Shown: positions 42,995 through 51,431 of the stretch, piece after piece | Numbering within the stretch: position 1 is the first letter of the stretch | How the letters are laid out: every line of letters starts with the position of its first letter | Assembly (NCBI GenBank): GCA_949280815.1 | Contig: CASDJM010000008.1 | Span: forward strand, 1 to 53,221 | Direction: 5' to 3' | Source: an uncultured Clostridia bacterium | Lineage (GTDB): Bacteria > Bacillota > Clostridia > TANB77 > CAG-508 | Length of the DNA: 53,221 bases | Position numbers and translations under genes: made by a program | Notes under the pieces: generated by a model | Database searches by the model: none | What the model was told of the DNA's origin: nothing | Seen by the model: the letters and a program-made list of their open reading frames with translations, nothing else

Positions 42995-43022
42995 ATTGAC
43001 ATCATCATGGAACAGAAGAATT
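42995..43022. other. right attachment site of element 2
   Basis: The inner arm ATTGACATCATC (42995-43006), five bases, then the core ACAGAAGAATT (43012-43022), which continues into the cotJC codons TTG GCA CAC. Confidence 0.85.
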
Positions 43023-43449
43023 GGCACACTTAGAGATGGTGGGAACTATTGTACACCAATTAACAGAAGGTGCTTCTATTGAGGAAATAGAAAAAGCAGG
43101 ATTAAGTGCTTATTATACAGACCATGGGGTAGATGTATATCCATCTTCAGCAGCAGGTGTACCTTTTACAGCATCATATATTGCTTGTAAAGGTGATCCC
43201 ATTGCAAACTTACAAGAAGACTTAGCAGCAGAGCAAAAAGCAAGAGCAACTTACGAAAAATTAATTGATTTATGTCGTGACAATCCAGATGTATTAGATC
43301 CATTAAGATACTTAAGACAAAGAGAAGTTGTTCACTTCCAAAGATTTGGAGAAGCACTTAGAGGTGTTCAAGACAAATTAGCAGAGAAGAAGTTTTATAT
43401 GAATGATATGAAACCATATAATAAAGATAATAATTGTGATTGTAACTAA
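43021..43449 (+). pseudogene. cotJC: CotJC C-terminal fragment
   Basis: LAHLEMVGTIVHQLTEGAS... continues directly from GTEE of the N-terminal fragment. Conserved blocks AAGVPFTASYI, DLAAEQKARATYEKLI and LRYLRQREVVHFQRFGEAL carry the remaining di-metal ligands. There is no ribosome-binding site or proper start at 43021, so it is not expressed as it stands. Joined through the core it gives a 207-residue CotJC, close to the usual 190-200. It ends with a Cys/Asn/Asp-rich tail. Confidence 0.95.
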
Positions 43450-43522
43450 TCTATAAAATAAGACTTTTTTATTAATTGAGTAGAGGATAACTCTTAATGA
43501 GCTTTTTCCCTGTCATACTCCC

Positions 43523-43551
43523 AAAAAGCAGATGGAGCCCATCTGCTTTTT
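43523..43551 (+). terminator. terminator of the cotJ operon
   Basis: AAAAAGCAGATGG-AGC-CCATCTGCTTTTT, a 13-bp perfect stem ending in T. Confidence 0.85.
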
Positions 43552-43597
43552 AACTAATTACAATATTCTATATCGGTTATTACAAATTCTTTATATT

Positions 43598-44128
43598 TTA
43601 ATCCAAATAATTATCAATCTTTTTAATAAAGATGAAACTTTCCAAGATATCAAGAATTCCATAAGCTACAATAATTCCCCCAACCATTTGCAACATTGCA
43701 CCATTATTAGCTAAAATATAAATTCCCGCAATAATCATCGTAATAGCAAACAATAAAGTTAATAACCATAATCTTGATTGGTAATCCTTCCATACTATCG
43801 TCGTTTGTAAATTCATAATTCCACTGTAGATAATCCAGATTGCAATGATAATTCTAAACACAGAAAGTATCATATCAGCACAAAACATAATGATAATTCC
43901 TGTTATAATTGCCACAATAGCAATTGCTAAAGAATAATTATCACTCTTGCCAGAAGCAAAATAATCAATTCCTTTTAATACTCCAATGACTATACAAATG
44001 GCACCTAATAAAATAGCAATCATTGACTTAACTGTCTCTGGTCTTGCCATTAGCATAATGCCAAATAATACAAATAAAAGCGATACAATAATGTCTGTCC
44101 AACTTGATTTTTTCAAAAATTTCTCCAT
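43598..44128 (-). CDS. DUF308 / HdeD-like membrane protein
   Basis: A 176-residue protein with six predicted membrane helices in three pairs (for example IIVSLLFVLFGIMLMARPE, then ICIVIGVLKGIDYF). This is the DUF308 repeat pattern. HdeD is linked to acid tolerance in enterobacteria; the role in Firmicutes is unknown. Convergent with cotJC. Confidence 0.75.
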   Translation of the reverse strand: MEKFLKKSSWTDIIVSLLFVLFGIMLMARPETVKSMIAILLGAICIVIGVLKGIDYFASGKSDNYSLAIAIVAIITGIIIMFCADMILSVFRIIIAIWIIYSGIMNLQTTIVWKDYQSRLWLLTLLFAITMIIAGIYILANNGAMLQMVGGIIVAYGILDILESFIFIKKIDNYLD

Positions 44129-44276
44129 ATAAATCCCTTCTTTTTCTTATTTTTATTATCATTTATACTATATCACAGTCTTTTTTTATTGTACATAATT
44201 TTAAGAATTTTTTAATCTTCTTAAAAGGCTAAAAATAAAGCCTATATCTTATGATATAAGCGTTATTTAAGTCGCA

Positions 44277-44468
44277 TTATACATTTTCTGTTTCTTTTTT
44301 AGCTACTACTTCTTTTCCATTATAATATCCACAATTTTTGCAAACTCGATGGGGCATGATTGGTTCATGACAATGTGGACAGGTTGAAAGTGTTGGATTT
44401 TCTTTTTTCCATGTTGCTCTTTTTTTGTGTGTTCTTGCTTTTGACCATCTTCTTTTTGGTTGTGCCAT
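44277..44468 (-). CDS. rpmF: 50S ribosomal protein L32
   Basis: A 63-residue protein beginning MAQPKRRWSKARTHKKRATW with a zinc ribbon formed by CPHCHEP and CKNCGYY. A strong ribosome-binding site (AAGGAGGGA) precedes it. Complete. Confidence 0.95.
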   Translation of the reverse strand: MAQPKRRWSKARTHKKRATWKKENPTLSTCPHCHEPIMPHRVCKNCGYYNGKEVVAKKETENV

Positions 44469-44611
44469 TCTAATTCCCTCCTTGCTTTTAGATATAGATA
44501 TATATCTGTTTCATTTTTTGATTATTTTTTAGTCACTATAAAATTATACAAGTATTTTCCGGTTTTGTCAATAGTTGTTTCTCATGATTTTTAGGATTTA
44601 ATTTTGTGTAG

Positions 44612-44676
44612 GTTACTAGTCAGCCTTGCTCTTTTCTTTTTAGTGAGAACAACAAATAATAAGGCTGAACTGTAAC
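44612..44676. repeat. 65-bp MITE-like repeat, copy 1
   Basis: Ends GTTACTAGTCAGCCTT and AAGGCTGAACTGTAAC form a hairpin. The whole unit is repeated in inverted orientation at 45353-45413, so the pair brackets the DUF5662 gene. Confidence 0.6.
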
Positions 44677-44717
44677 TTATGTGGTGACTCTTCCCTATCA
44701 CCTTTCGTCTCAAAAAT

Positions 44718-45263
44718 TTAAGTAGTAACATATTTCGCATATAATTGTTTCATATTTTTCTTCGTCAACGTTTGATTAATCCCATGCTCCGCCACCTCTG
44801 TTAAAACAGCTGTTATAAAATCTCTTATCTTAGGATTCATTTGTAATTTGTTCTTCTCTTTTTCCTCCCAATAAGATAATTCAAATTCCTTCGTCCAATT
44901 CTTGCCTTCATAAATAATACCAGCTGCTATTTTATCGCAAATCATTTCTACAGCATATGAATATGGAATAACAGGATTTATCTCTGGTGCATTGTAGTCT
45001 GTCCAATATTGTACATGATGCCTATTTCTTCCCTTATGATGTAACCAAGCTTCTGAATATCCTTTATCTTTCTTTGCTTCCGTAATTGGCGAATGATTGC
45101 CTACATAATAGTTTACACTTTCCCAAAATTCTGTTGGTGAATATTTTGATAAATCGTGTACGAGTCCTCTCCATGGCTCTCCTACTTTACAACATAATTT
45201 AAAAACCACCCATTTATGGTGCGTAATCAGTTTGAAGTGTTTGATTGCATTTTTTACTTTCAT
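44718..45263 (-). CDS. DUF5662 family protein
   Basis: A 181-residue protein with WRGLVHDLSKYSPTEFWESVNYYVGNHSP and HHKGRNRHHVQYWTDYN. The conserved His/Asp pattern (HDLSK, HH..., HH) suggests a metal-dependent HD-like hydrolase fold. I recognise it as DUF5662; function unproven. GGAGG ribosome-binding site. Flanked by two inverted 65-bp repeats. Confidence 0.75.
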   Translation of the reverse strand: MKVKNAIKHFKLITHHKWVVFKLCCKVGEPWRGLVHDLSKYSPTEFWESVNYYVGNHSPITEAKKDKGYSEAWLHHKGRNRHHVQYWTDYNAPEINPVIPYSYAVEMICDKIAAGIIYEGKNWTKEFELSYWEEKEKNKLQMNPKIRDFITAVLTEVAEHGINQTLTKKNMKQLYAKYVTT

Positions 45264-45352
45264 TTGTTCTTTCCTCCAGTATTAGTCTACTATAACTTTT
45301 TTGGAAAATCAATAAATTTTATTGTATTTTTTGCATACAATATAAAAAATGG

Positions 45353-45413
45353 GTTACAGTTCAGCCTTATTATCTGTTGTTCTTGTGGGAAAAGAGCAAG
45401 GCTGACCAGTAAC
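45353..45413. repeat. 65-bp MITE-like repeat, copy 2 (inverted)
   Basis: GTTACAGTTCAGCCTTATTAT at the left and AAGGCTGACCAGTAAC at the right match the reverse complement of 44612-44676 with a few changes. Confidence 0.6.
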
Positions 45414-45482
45414 AAAAATGGTTACTACTCAATCCTATTAATTTTATCAGTATGGATGAAGTAACAAAAAATGGAGGTTATT

Positions 45483-47330
45483 ATGTGTGGTTTTGTAGGT
45501 TTTACGAATCTAAAAGAAAATAATACACAAGATAAAAATATCATAGAAAAAATGAATAAAGCACTTACCAAAAGAGGTCCTGATGAAAATGGTTATTACA
45601 TAGAAAATCATATTTCGATGGGGCACAAGAGATTAATTGTAATTGACCCAAAAGGTGGCAAACAACCAATGATTGAAAAATATTCTTATGGCGATTTTGT
45701 TATTTGCTATAATGGACAAATTTATAATACAAAAGAACTTAAGAAAACATTAGAAGAAAATGGCTTTACTTTTCAGGGGCATTGTGATACTGAAGTTTTA
45801 TTAAAAAGCTATATTTACTATGGTAATGATGTCGTTCACCATTTGAATGGAATTTTTGCCTTTGCTATTTGGAATTCCAAAAAGCAAGAACTATTTTTGG
45901 CACGTGACCATTTCGGCATAAAGCCCCTATTTTATACGATAAAAGATAATACTTTAATTTTTGCTTCTGAATTAAAAGCAATTTTTGAACATCCTAGTGT
46001 TACTAGAGAACTAGATGAACAAGGCATTTCTGAGATGTTTGGAATTGGTCCTGCTCATACACCAGGAACTACTATCTTTAAAAATATTTTTGAAATAAAA
46101 CCTGCTCACTTTGGAATTTTTAATTCTTCTGGTTTGCACTTAGAACGATACTGGAAATTGACTTCAAAAGAACATACTGATACTTTTGCCCAAACTTGTG
46201 AAAAAGTAAAATTTCTTTTAAATGATTCGATTACAAGACAACTTGTTTCTGATGTACCTTTATGTACTTTTCTTTCTGGTGGATTAGATTCTAGTATTAT
46301 TACAAAGTTTGCTGCTGACTATTGTGAAAAAGAAGGATTACCACCTTTAGACACCTACTCCATTGATTATGTAGATAATGATAAAAATTTCGTTAAAAGC
46401 GATTTTCAGCCAAATTCTGATAATTACTACATTGATTTAATGAACAAAAATTTACACACCAATCATCATAAAATTGTAATTGATACACCTGAACTTGCCT
46501 CTCATTTAGAAGATGCCATGATGGCTAGAGATATGCCAGGGATGGCAGATATTGACTCTTCCCTATTATTATTTTGTAAAAATGTAAAAGAAGAAATGAC
46601 AGTATCTTTGACTGGTGAATGTGCGGATGAAATTTTTGGCGGTTATCCTTGGTTTTTCCGTGAAGATGCCTTGACTAGCAATACTTTCCCATGGTCGATT
46701 GCTTTATCTGAAAGACAAGATTTATTAAATCCAGAAATCAGTAAAAAAATCAATTTAAAAGAGTATGTTGATTTTCGTTATCATGAAAGTTTAGCAGAAG
46801 TAGAAATTTTAGATTCTGACTCAAAAGAAACTGCTGAAAAAAGAAAAATCTCACATTTAACTTTAAATTGGTTTATGCAGACACTTTTAGATCGTTCAGA
46901 CCGAATGGCCATGTATAATGGTTTTGAACTTCGCGTTCCTTTTTGTGATTATCGATTAGCAGAATATGTATGGAATATCCCTTGGGAAGTGAAAGCTCTA
47001 AATGGTAGAGAAAAAGGATTGCTTCGTTATATCGCACGAAATTTTCTACCAAGTGAAATTGTAGACAGGAAGAAATCCCCTTATCCTAAAACTCATAATC
47101 CGACTTATTTAGCTAAAGTTAAATCTATGTTGACTGATATTATGAAGGATAAAAATGCACCAATTAATAATTTGTTAAATCGTGAATTTATTTTGGATAT
47201 TTTGAATACAGATGGCAAAGCCTTTACTCGCCCTTGGTTTGGTCAGTTGATGACAGGACCTCAGCTTATGGCATACCTTTGCCAAGTTAATATGTGGCTT
47301 GAGAGGTATCAGCCAAAGATTGAAATTTAG
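45483..47330 (+). CDS. asnB: asparagine synthase (glutamine-hydrolysing)
   Basis: A 615-residue enzyme. The start at 45483 leaves Cys2 (MCGFVGF) as the N-terminal glutaminase nucleophile, with GGAGG before it. The glutaminase domain has GHKRLIVIDP and YNGQIYNTKELK. The synthetase domain has the PPi loop LSGGLDSS near 265 and LTGECADEIFGGYP near 375. It converts aspartate plus glutamine to asparagine. Its last 25 codons (GPQLMAYLCQVNMWLERYQ...) recur twice downstream, at 49486 and 51352. Confidence 0.93.
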   Translation: MCGFVGFTNLKENNTQDKNIIEKMNKALTKRGPDENGYYIENHISMGHKRLIVIDPKGGKQPMIEKYSYGDFVICYNGQIYNTKELKKTLEENGFTFQGHCDTEVLLKSYIYYGNDVVHHLNGIFAFAIWNSKKQELFLARDHFGIKPLFYTIKDNTLIFASELKAIFEHPSVTRELDEQGISEMFGIGPAHTPGTTIFKNIFEIKPAHFGIFNSSGLHLERYWKLTSKEHTDTFAQTCEKVKFLLNDSITRQLVSDVPLCTFLSGGLDSSIITKFAADYCEKEGLPPLDTYSIDYVDNDKNFVKSDFQPNSDNYYIDLMNKNLHTNHHKIVIDTPELASHLEDAMMARDMPGMADIDSSLLLFCKNVKEEMTVSLTGECADEIFGGYPWFFREDALTSNTFPWSIALSERQDLLNPEISKKINLKEYVDFRYHESLAEVEILDSDSKETAEKRKISHLTLNWFMQTLLDRSDRMAMYNGFELRVPFCDYRLAEYVWNIPWEVKALNGREKGLLRYIARNFLPSEIVDRKKSPYPKTHNPTYLAKVKSMLTDIMKDKNAPINNLLNREFILDILNTDGKAFTRPWFGQLMTGPQLMAYLCQVNMWLERYQPKIEI

Positions 47331-47335
47331 GCAAA

Positions 47336-47375
47336 AATAGAGGTTCTATTATGAGCCTCTATTCTTATATTTTTA
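47336..47375 (+). terminator. asnB terminator
   Basis: AATAGAGG/CCTCTATT arms are followed by a T-rich tract. Confidence 0.65.
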
Positions 47376-47431
47376 TGTGTCGTTTTTTGATGGCCAAGTT
47401 ATTGGCATTTTTTAAGTAACATATTTTTATT

Positions 47432-48103
47432 CTATATTTTATTTTCTAGTAATTTAATTACATCTAACAATGAGCCCATTCTTCTATATAATACATTTTT
47501 TACTTCTTTTGTTGGTTCTTCTAAATCAGGTATCATGATAGGCTTTAATCCAGCTCGATAAACAGATAATATCCCACTATTACTATCTTCTATTCCAATA
47601 CACTGTTCTTTAGGCACATTTAATTCTTCTACAGCTTTTAAATAAATTTCTGGATTTGGTTTTCCATTCTCTATCATATCTCCTGCAACTATAACATTAA
47701 AAAAATCTAATATCTTAATTTTTGTTAAGTATCTTCTAATAGTTTCTTCCTCTGAAGAACTGGCTACTGCTATTTTGTAATGATTATTTTTTAGAAATCG
47801 AAGTATTTCTATTAAGCCTTTCTTCATTTTGATTCCATTCGTATTGATATATCTTTCTATAAATTCATTTCTATCATTATATAGCTTTTTGAAATTAATA
47901 TTTCTGAACTTTTTGCATAATAGCTCTTTACAATATTCTTTGTTCGTTCCTCTCATTTCAGATATTATCGTATCATCTATTACAATGTTCTGACAGTCTC
48001 CTGCATACTTCCAGCCATTTTCTTTTATTTTTTCTGTATCAATCATTGTTCCGTCCATATCAAATATTACTGCATTAATTGTTTGATTATTTTTACTATT
48101 CAT
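47432..48103 (-). CDS. HAD family hydrolase, beta-phosphoglucomutase-like
   Basis: A 223-residue HAD phosphatase/mutase. Motif I is FDMDGTMIDTE (nucleophile and acid Asp near 15 and 17), motif II VASSSEEET, motif III Lys in GKPNPEIYLKA and motif IV GIEDSNSGI. The helical cap is between motifs I and II. Substrate unknown; sugar phosphates are typical. AGGAGG before the start. A paralogous N-terminal fragment lies at 50039-50272. Confidence 0.85.
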   Translation of the reverse strand: MNSKNNQTINAVIFDMDGTMIDTEKIKENGWKYAGDCQNIVIDDTIISEMRGTNKEYCKELLCKKFRNINFKKLYNDRNEFIERYINTNGIKMKKGLIEILRFLKNNHYKIAVASSSEEETIRRYLTKIKILDFFNVIVAGDMIENGKPNPEIYLKAVEELNVPKEQCIGIEDSNSGILSVYRAGLKPIMIPDLEEPTKEVKNVLYRRMGSLLDVIKLLENKI

Positions 48104-48131
48104 AGTTTTCCTCCTATAAATTCTATATTTT

Positions 48132-49109
48132 TTACAAAATAACTTCTTCCAATCTTTTTATATATTCTATATCATTCATTTTAGAAATAGCAAAACATTT
48201 CTTTCCTAAATCTTTTAATGATGCTCCACAATGATATAATTCTTGATTATCTATTACAATAAATCTATCATGAAATTTATTTGTTATTGCTACTTTTAAA
48301 GTTGAATATTGCTTATTAAATTTATTTATATCTAACTTTGTTATATTGCAATTTTGCGATGTTAATATAACTACTCCTACATCTTTATTTTTCTTAGATA
48401 AAATTTTTAAAATACTATCATCTATATAATTGTCTATAATTAAAATTTTGTTTTTTGCAGTTTTAATTATATCAATTATTAAACTGTAACTATCATAAAT
48501 TTGTCCATCAAAAAATATTTTTTCTTTAAATTCACTTTCTTTTTTGTTTTGTAATTCATCAAATACTATATCAAATTTTTTGTCATATTCTAAAAATTTA
48601 TGTTCCATTCTAGTGGATAAATTGAATATGTTAGAATTAGTAGCTATAAATTTTCTCATCTCTACAAATGCATTCATTATATTAATGCTTACTTGAATTG
48701 CAATTTGATTTTTTAGTAATCCTGAAAGCATTGCTATACCTTGCTCTGTAAATACATAAGGTAAATATTTTCTATGTTGTCCTCTTCCATTTTTGTTTAA
48801 GGTCACAATTTGTGACCTTAAATCTTCTAATTGCTTTTCTAAACTTAAGGTCGCAATTTGCGACCTTAAAGATTTTACTTCTTCTTCTGTTAATTGAAAA
48901 CAAAAATTTTCTGGAAATCTTTCCTTGTTTCTTCTCACAGTTTCATTTATTCTCTTTGTTTCATAATGATATAACATAGCTACATCACTATCTAGCATAA
49001 CTTGTTTTCCTCTTATCGTATAAATTAAATTTTTAATATTTTCTATTTCATTTGTTACTACATTTAGTTCTTCATTTATTGGTACGATATTATTGTTTTC
49101 TTTTTCCAT
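48132..49109 (-). CDS. ORF6N domain protein with C-terminal PLD-like domain, copy 1
   Basis: About 325 residues. The N-terminal ORF6N DNA-binding domain (IRGKQVMLDSDVAMLYHYETK, RNKERFPENFCFQLT, YLPYVFTEQGIAMLSG) is of phage antirepressor type. The C-terminal part (KILIIDNYIDDSILKIL, FHDRFIVIDNQELYHCGASLKDLG) resembles a degenerate phospholipase-D-like nuclease half. Two palindromes in its DNA encode LRSQIATL and LRSQIVTL. The start at 49109 fits AGGAT spacing. Probably a phage-defence or phage-derived regulator; exact job unknown. Confidence 0.75.
   Translation of the reverse strand: MEKENNNIVPINEELNVVTNEIENIKNLIYTIRGKQVMLDSDVAMLYHYETKRINETVRRNKERFPENFCFQLTEEEVKSLRSQIATLSLEKQLEDLRSQIVTLNKNGRGQHRKYLPYVFTEQGIAMLSGLLKNQIAIQVSINIMNAFVEMRKFIATNSNIFNLSTRMEHKFLEYDKKFDIVFDELQNKKESEFKEKIFFDGQIYDSYSLIIDIIKTAKNKILIIDNYIDDSILKILSKKNKDVGVVILTSQNCNITKLDINKFNKQYSTLKVAITNKFHDRFIVIDNQELYHCGASLKDLGKKCFAISKMNDIEYIKRLEEVIL
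48796..48822. repeat. 27-bp perfect palindrome inside ORF6N copy 1
   Basis: Arms TTTAAGGTCACAA/TTGTGACCTTAAA with a single central T. A second one, TTAAGGTCGCAA/TTGCGACCTTAA, is at 48845-48869. The arms differ at one pair (A-T against G-C), preserving symmetry. Confidence 0.8.
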
Positions 49110-49176
49110 TAATATCACATCCTATTTTAGATTTGATATTATTTTAAAACATTTGTTTTGTAATGTCAAGAATATT

Positions 49177-49323
49177 TTAATTTTTATCTAAATTATTTAG
49201 TTTCATAATCAATAGTTGTTCCATTGCTTTTTGAAAACTTAATCCATCATTATTAAATTTTCTTATAACCGTATATTCACTCTTTTGTTTTTTGTTTGTA
49301 TTGTCTTTTGAATTTTTTTCCAT
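49177..49323 (-). CDS. small orphan ORF resembling recombinase-linked small proteins
   Basis: A 48-residue ORF, MEKNSKDNTNKKQKSEYTVI..., with AAAGGA before its start. RKFNNDGLSFQKAMEQLL resembles the small ORF before recombinase 1 (IYNENGLTLTELIQEWL). Here no recombinase follows; the next gene is ORF6N. It may be a relic of a lost serine-recombinase element. Confidence 0.45.
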   Translation of the reverse strand: MEKNSKDNTNKKQKSEYTVIRKFNNDGLSFQKAMEQLLIMKLNNLDKN

Positions 49324-49485
49324 TTTATTTTTCCTTTCATTAGTATTTTATATAGATAATTACATTGATAAATTTATTTTTCTGTTGCTTAATTTCATTT
49401 TTATTAAAATTCGTGATTTGCCATTTTCGATTAAGCCTTACAGCCCCTAATAAAATTGATATGTGTTTTTTTCTGACAGCCAAAG

Positions 49486-49563
49486 ACTGGCCCACAACTT
49501 ATGGCTTACCTTTGCCAAGTAAATATGTGGCTTGAGAGGTATCAGCCTAAAATTGAAATGTAA
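49486..49563 (+). pseudogene. asnB 3'-end remnant 1
   Basis: ACT GGC CCA CAA ... reads TGPQLMAYLCQVNMWLERYQ then PKIEM stop, almost the same protein end as asnB but with many synonymous differences. It came from a diverged allele rather than a recent duplication. It keeps its own terminator at 49569-49598 (AACTTATGG/CCATAAGTT, then T-run). Confidence 0.85.
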
Positions 49564-49568
49564 TATGT

Positions 49569-49598
49569 AACTTATGGTCACAAATGTGGCCATAAGTT
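49569..49598 (+). terminator. terminator attached to asnB remnant 1
   Basis: AACTTATGG pairs with CCATAAGTT and is followed by TAAAGTTTTTT. Confidence 0.7.
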
Positions 49599-49607
49599 TA
49601 AAGTTTT

Positions 49608-50015
49608 TTACCAGCCATATATATTTCTATCTTCTATTATCTCTTGTTTTCTTGTTTGAACAGCAAAATAAGTTTGAGCAAATGCTATCTCTTCTTTTTT
49701 CGAATCACCATTTTGAGCAATTAAATAACAAGCATATCTTGTTAGCATATAGTCTTCTACTTGTCTTTTAGCTCCTTTTCCTATGTGTATCATTTTGCTG
49801 ACCTTAGCAAAATGATCAAACTCACTAATTCCAGAATTTTTACAAGATTCCATTGCTTTATTAATTACTTCTAAAAAGTTTCTCCATTGTGTATAACCTA
49901 ATTGAATCTGTAAATCTCTAGCATACCAAAATTCTATATTTTCTTTTTCTTCTGTATTAACAATAGAATCAAATTTTTCTTTTAATTCTATTAATTTTGT
50001 TTTTTCGAATTCCAT
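49608..50015 (-). pseudogene. DinD-like (DNA-damage-inducible / BRO-type) protein, truncated
   Basis: [18 protein letters not shown], then [57 protein letters not shown] and [14 protein letters not shown] are the N-terminal half of DinD-like proteins (about 280 residues). The product stops after 135 residues with an unrelated tail, close to the asnB remnant, so the C-terminal half is lost. The start at 50015 follows GGAAGTGA. A decayed second copy of its 5' end is at 53000-53143. Confidence 0.75.
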
Positions 50016-50038
50016 AAATATCACTTCCATATAAATAC

Positions 50039-50272
50039 TCATAATAGCATATTAAGATTATCTTTTAGTTCGTTTATTGGTATATTTATTTTACTATTGT
50101 AAAATTCTTTACAATATTCTTTATTGGTTCCTCTCATTTCAGATAATATCTTATCATCTATTATGATATTTTGACACTCTCCTGCATACTTCCAGCCATT
50201 TTCCTTTATTTTTTCTGTATCAATCATTGTTCCATCCATATCAAATATTACTGCATAAATTTTTCTATTCAT
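50039..50272 (-). pseudogene. HAD hydrolase N-terminal fragment
   Basis: MNRKIYAVIFDMDGTMIDTE and WKYAGECQNIIIDDKIL are near-identical to the first 60 residues of the HAD protein at 47432. After KEYCKEF the sequence diverges and ends, so it lacks the cap and motifs II-IV. Confidence 0.85.
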
Positions 50273-50288
50273 AGCCTTAATCCTTCTA

Positions 50289-50627
50289 CTAATACCAATA
50301 AGCTAATTTCAAAAACGAATTTATTAATTTAGTCTGTTCTTCTAGTTCTTCTTGCTTTGCTATATTATACTTTTTTCCATTCATATTTCTTGAACTTAAA
50401 GTCCATAAAAATGCTTTTAATTTAGGAAATCTTTCAATATTCTCTTTCATAAAATAAATCAAATCACATAGTTTTTTGAATATTTCACTCTGCTTTTTTT
50501 CTTCTTGTATATATTTATCAACATTAGCTATTAGTTCTAATGGCTTAGCTATTTCTAACCTATAATTGTTTTCATCAAAGGATTTTATAAAATTTTGATA
50601 GCTTTCGCAAAAAATTCTATACATCAT
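50289..50627 (-). CDS. hypothetical helical protein, partner of the nucleotidyltransferase
   Basis: A 112-residue, strongly helical and charged protein (MMYRIFCESYQNFIKSFDE...). I do not recognise it. It overlaps the upstream nucleotidyltransferase gene by 11 bases, suggesting translational coupling and joint function, as in two-gene toxin-antitoxin operons. No clear HEPN R-x4-6-H motif. Confidence 0.5.
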   Translation of the reverse strand: MMYRIFCESYQNFIKSFDENNYRLEIAKPLELIANVDKYIQEEKKQSEIFKKLCDLIYFMKENIERFPKLKAFLWTLSSRNMNGKKYNIAKQEELEEQTKLINSFLKLAYWY

Positions 50628-51123
50628 ACTTCTCCCTAAATATTCTTAATTTTTTCTCAAACTCTGTCTTTTTACTTTCAAATAAATCTTCTCTATTTAG
50701 AATTTCTTCTATAATACTATTTAATATTTCTTTATTACAGTTAGGTATTATTTGATTCAAATCTTCTATATCTTTCTCTGCAAGTCTTATTATTTTACTT
50801 ACTGCAATATCTTCTTTTGAAAGAATATAAACATTAATATATTCAAATTCTTCTAATTTTACTGCTCTTTCTTTATAAGTTGGAGATAATATTGTGCTTT
50901 GATATTCTAACATATCATAATCTCTTAATAGTACAAATACTTTTCCATATTTTGCTGGATATCCTAAATCAACAAAATCTATATCTAGTGTTGCTCTTGT
51001 TGTATATTCACCTAATATGCATGCTCCTCCACCAATAATATAAATGTCAAATGGTTCAAGTTTAAATAATTTTGTTACTTCTTCCATTTCATGAAGTACT
51101 TCTATTAAATTATCTTTAATCAT
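50617..51123 (-). CDS. DUF6036-type nucleotidyltransferase
   Basis: A 168-residue protein with YIIGGGACILGEYTTRATLDIDFVD: a GG motif followed by T-x-D-x-D, the active-site signature of minimal nucleotidyltransferases of the DUF6036/AbiEii-like class. Later VYILSKEDIAVSKIIRLAEKDIED matches the family's helical end. The start at 51123 (MIKDNLIEV) follows GGGAGG. Probably a toxin or its regulator together with the overlapping downstream gene. Confidence 0.7.
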   Translation of the reverse strand: MIKDNLIEVLHEMEEVTKLFKLEPFDIYIIGGGACILGEYTTRATLDIDFVDLGYPAKYGKVFVLLRDYDMLEYQSTILSPTYKERAVKLEEFEYINVYILSKEDIAVSKIIRLAEKDIEDLNQIIPNCNKEILNSIIEEILNREDLFESKKTEFEKKLRIFREKYDV

Positions 51124-51351
51124 TATTCTGCCTCCCATAATACTTAAAGATATTTTACACTTTTTTTACTAATTTATCAATCATTTATCTGAAAACTATT
51201 TAATTCTCTTTAAATTAATAACTTTCTTACATAATTGCCATATATTTTATCACTTTTTTACTACTTTTTTAAAAATATGTAATTACACTTTAAAAAAATG
51301 CTTATTTTTCAGTACTTTCCACGCGTACCGTTTACTGACATTCTACGACTC

Positions 51352-51426
51352 GGTCCTCAGCTTATGGCTTATCTTTGCCAAGTAAATATGTGGCTTGAAA
51401 AGTATCAGCCTAAAATAGATTTATGA
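51352..51426 (+). pseudogene. asnB 3'-end remnant 2
   Basis: GGT CCT CAG CTT ... reads GPQLMAYLCQVNMWLEKYQP then KIDL stop. Preceding codons (about 51318-51351) may extend the similarity weakly. Again different in synonymous positions from asnB and remnant 1. Its own terminator AAAAGAGG/CCTCTTTT is at 51432-51455. The rest of 51139-51351 is AT-rich with no gene. Confidence 0.8.
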
Positions 51427-51431
51427 TATAT

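Larger units (their letters stand above)
37987..43022. mobile_element. element 2: serine-recombinase intervening element in cotJC
   Basis: Exactly 5,025 bases from core to core, splitting cotJC between GTEE and LAHLEMVG. Contents: a 79-residue ORF, a large serine recombinase with a small ORF upstream, a radical SAM enzyme, a hairpin-rich non-coding stretch and a type III toxin-antitoxin module. Recombination between the two 11-bp cores restores ACA GAA GAA TTG GCA CAC in frame and yields a 207-residue CotJC. The layout matches elements excised in the mother cell during sporulation. Confidence 0.9.
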
